A stretch of DNA of 64,000 bases from BCD1 sp965230565 (GTDB lineage: Bacteria; Bacteroidota; Bacteroidia; Chitinophagales; Saprospiraceae), in the NCBI GenBank assembly GCA_965230565.1, contig CBDDLH010000016.1, forward strand, positions 372,001-436,000, read 5' to 3'. The notes under the pieces are model-generated. The model searched no databases, had not been told where the DNA came from, and saw nothing but the letters and a program-made list of their open reading frames with translations. Below are positions 62,564-64,000 of this stretch, in pieces. The position numbers and the translations under genes were made by a program. Position 1 is the first letter of the stretch. The number at the start of each line of letters is the position of its first letter.

Positions 62564-62901
62564 GAGATTTAATACCCGTGAGGAGACGGGTGTGTTTAAA
62601 AAAAAGGATTATGGATTAAAGATAGAAAAATATCTCAGGGCAAAAAATTTATTTGCAAAGAATTAACAAAAAATTAATATATCTGAAATTCAATATTTTC
62701 AATTTGAGAAAATTTAGTGTGCTTCAGAATAATATTCCAGTTTAAGCATACACGAATTTCTGAAAATTGCTTCCTCCTACCCCATGGCTTCGGTTTCTTT
62801 TGTAATGGAGTTTTGTATTTATTAACAATAAATAGTAAGAATTTTTTAACTGAGTAAAATTTATCTAAGTTTTTGTTTAATTTATTTTTTAATTAATAAA
62901 A

Positions 62902-62933
62902 TTTGTTTTTTAACTAAATTGTGATTATTTTTG
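62902..62933 (+). promoter_or_regulatory. Bacteroidota promoter of the gene at 63005
   Basis: TTTG (62902-62905), a 20-base spacer and TATTTTTG (62926-62933) match both consensus elements. The leader to the start codon at 63005 would be about 65 nt. Confidence 0.85.
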
Positions 62934-63004
62934 CTGAGTATCACGATTTTGAAGATAGCAATCCAGAGTCAATTACTTAAAACATTCAACCAAACTTCAG
63001 AAAA

Positions 63005-63703
63005 ATGAAGAAACAGGTTCAACACAGACAATATAACTTTCCGGACGCTGATCTGTATGTACAATGTATGGAACGCATCAGGTATGCCCTTAGGGACATA
63101 GAATACTTTGAACAATATGGTTACAGCAAGGATAGGCTGGCAGCATTTAAGAACAATTGCGAAAAATTCAGGAAATTACCTGATGATGATGAATTGCTTG
63201 GGGATCAAATGATTACTACAGAAAAAAAAGCAGCAGCGGCTGAAAAGCTAAAAACAGCCATTCGCAGTATAATGACCCGGGTAGCCATGAAATACAGTAA
63301 CAGGAGTGGCAGATACCGGAAATTCGGCACTGCCAAACTTGGTGACATGACCGACGCACAATTGCTTTTCTGCGGAAGACGCGTGGTAAGAGTCGCGAGA
63401 CAACAATTCGACTTCCTTTCGGAGGTAGGCCTTACCGATAATGTAATTCAACGCTGCGTGGATGCCTGCCAGGCTTTTGAAAACAGTATGAACATTCAAC
63501 AGGACCGTGTATCTGAAAGAGATATTGCTGTTGAAAAAAGAATTGAGCAAGGCAACACATTATACCAGGAAATGATCGTACTTTGTAATATTGGTAAAGA
63601 TATCTGGGTGGAAAAAGACCTTGCCAAATACGACAACTATACTGTTTACGAAAGTAATAATGAACAAAAGAAAGCCCGCAAGGCCAAAGAAAGTGCCAAG
63701 TAA
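63005..63703 (+). CDS. Conserved hypothetical helical protein
   Basis: 232 residues, no signal or membrane segment, predicted almost wholly helical. It appears to contain two related halves: LYVQCMERIRYALRDIEYFEQYGYSKDRL (split here by length only in meaning) near the start resembles LLFCGRRVVRVARQQFDFLSEVGL in the middle, both a helix ending in an aromatic/Gly turn. The tail is Lys/Glu-rich. Function is unknown. It has its own strong promoter and ends 53 bp before the beta-lactamase-like gene, which may be co-transcribed. Confidence 0.7.
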   Translation: MKKQVQHRQYNFPDADLYVQCMERIRYALRDIEYFEQYGYSKDRLAAFKNNCEKFRKLPDDDELLGDQMITTEKKAAAAEKLKTAIRSIMTRVAMKYSNRSGRYRKFGTAKLGDMTDAQLLFCGRRVVRVARQQFDFLSEVGLTDNVIQRCVDACQAFENSMNIQQDRVSERDIAVEKRIEQGNTLYQEMIVLCNIGKDIWVEKDLAKYDNYTVYESNNEQKKARKAKESAK

Positions 63704-63756
63704 GCCATAGCTGTGACCGATATCGCCAAATCCCTTTTACTTTTAAACTCTTTCAC

Positions 63757-64000
63757 ATGCAATACCTCCAGGTTTTACTCGTCTTTGCAATTATTGGGTT
63801 CACTTCCTGCTCTGCCAATCGTTCCTCCATAAATAAAGTTGAAAAACAAATAGAAACGCTCATTAATGAGACTGCAGGGACTTATGCAGTAGCCTTTGCG
63901 GATCTTTCTGATACCAGTCGACAAATAATTATCAACGAAAAGATAGTTTTCCATGCCGCAAGCACTATGAAAACCCCGGTAATGATGGAAATTTTCAAAC
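63757..64000 (+). CDS. Class A beta-lactamase-like serine hydrolase lipoprotein, N-terminal fragment
   Basis: The start codon is at 63757 and the gene runs off the right edge after 81 codons. MQYLQVLLVFAIIGFTSCSA is a lipoprotein signal with TSC (Cys18). FHAASTMKTPVMMEIFK contains the Ser-x-x-Lys catalytic motif (STMK) of the class A beta-lactamase/DD-peptidase superfamily, at the usual distance from the mature N terminus. The SDN and KTG motifs lie outside the window, so a true beta-lactamase cannot be told from a related penicillin-recognising hydrolase. Confidence 0.82.
   Translation, partial: MQYLQVLLVFAIIGFTSCSANRSSINKVEKQIETLINETAGTYAVAFADLSDTSRQIIINEKIVFHAASTMKTPVMMEIFK

Overview
The window looks like chromosome of a marine, polysaccharide- and protein-degrading member of the Bacteroidota, probably near the Saprospiria (the class is an inference). 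Support comes from a SusC/SusD pair, many secreted proteins with type IX secretion (T9SS) C-terminal sorting domains, GldC, dockerin-like modules of the Bacteroidota kind, AT-rich spacers, and promoters of the TTTG-N19/20-TAnnTTTG type, best seen before the SRP RNA, a WYL regulator and the gene at 63005.

Region by region. 1-8.6 kb (minus strand) is an alginate utilisation locus: a partial ExuT-like importer, KdgF, a tandem PL7 alginate lyase broken by a frameshift, SusD, SusC, and a FadR-type GntR regulator. Repeated TTGG...CCAA operator-like sites precede the regulator, and a related inverted repeat precedes susC. 8.7-9.8 kb holds queC-queF (queuosine precursor). 10-11.9 kb holds a TraR/DksA-like protein and a RAYT transposase flanked by REP-like palindromes. 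11.9-16.2 kb holds an unknown membrane protein, a NamZ-type muramidase and an exonuclease/GIY-YIG fusion. 16.5-26.9 kb is rich in secreted T9SS cargo: a PKD protein with ten Kazal-like Cys repeats, a dockerin-like protein, a metzincin-type protease and a PKD/Ig-like protein. This stretch also has a second frameshifted gene. 26.9-29.3 kb has an aldose epimerase and dihydrolipoyl dehydrogenase.

29.5-33.7 kb is a run of small, mostly uncharacterised genes. It resolves into two operons, each opening with a copy of the same unknown STAS-like protein and closing with a thioredoxin-fold envelope protein. 33.8-40.8 kb has a DUF4139 protein, a very unusual Clp/Hsp100-like ATPase, RmuC and a small membrane protein. 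41-47.2 kb has a secreted peptidylarginine-deiminase-like enzyme, a DMT transporter, the threonine-degradation pair kbl-tdh, an HSDR_N-type protein and a fructose-6-phosphate-aldolase-like transaldolase. An SRP RNA gene follows at 47.3 kb. 47.6-52.3 kb has gldC, a copper-type P-ATPase, a WYL regulator and a lipoprotein. 52.6-57.1 kb pairs a TonB-dependent receptor with a secreted esterase-like protein that lacks the nucleophile serine. 57.2-62.2 kb is a block of three envelope or secreted peptidases (S1 with dockerin, M49-like, M28 with PDZ). The window ends with a small-transcript candidate, a conserved hypothetical gene and the start of a class A beta-lactamase-like lipoprotein.

The strongest leads for something new are the Kazal-like array, the twin STAS-like/thioredoxin-fold operons, the Clp-like ATPase with a degenerate first Walker B and novel flanking domains, the PPAD-like secreted deiminase, and the RAYT/REP unit.
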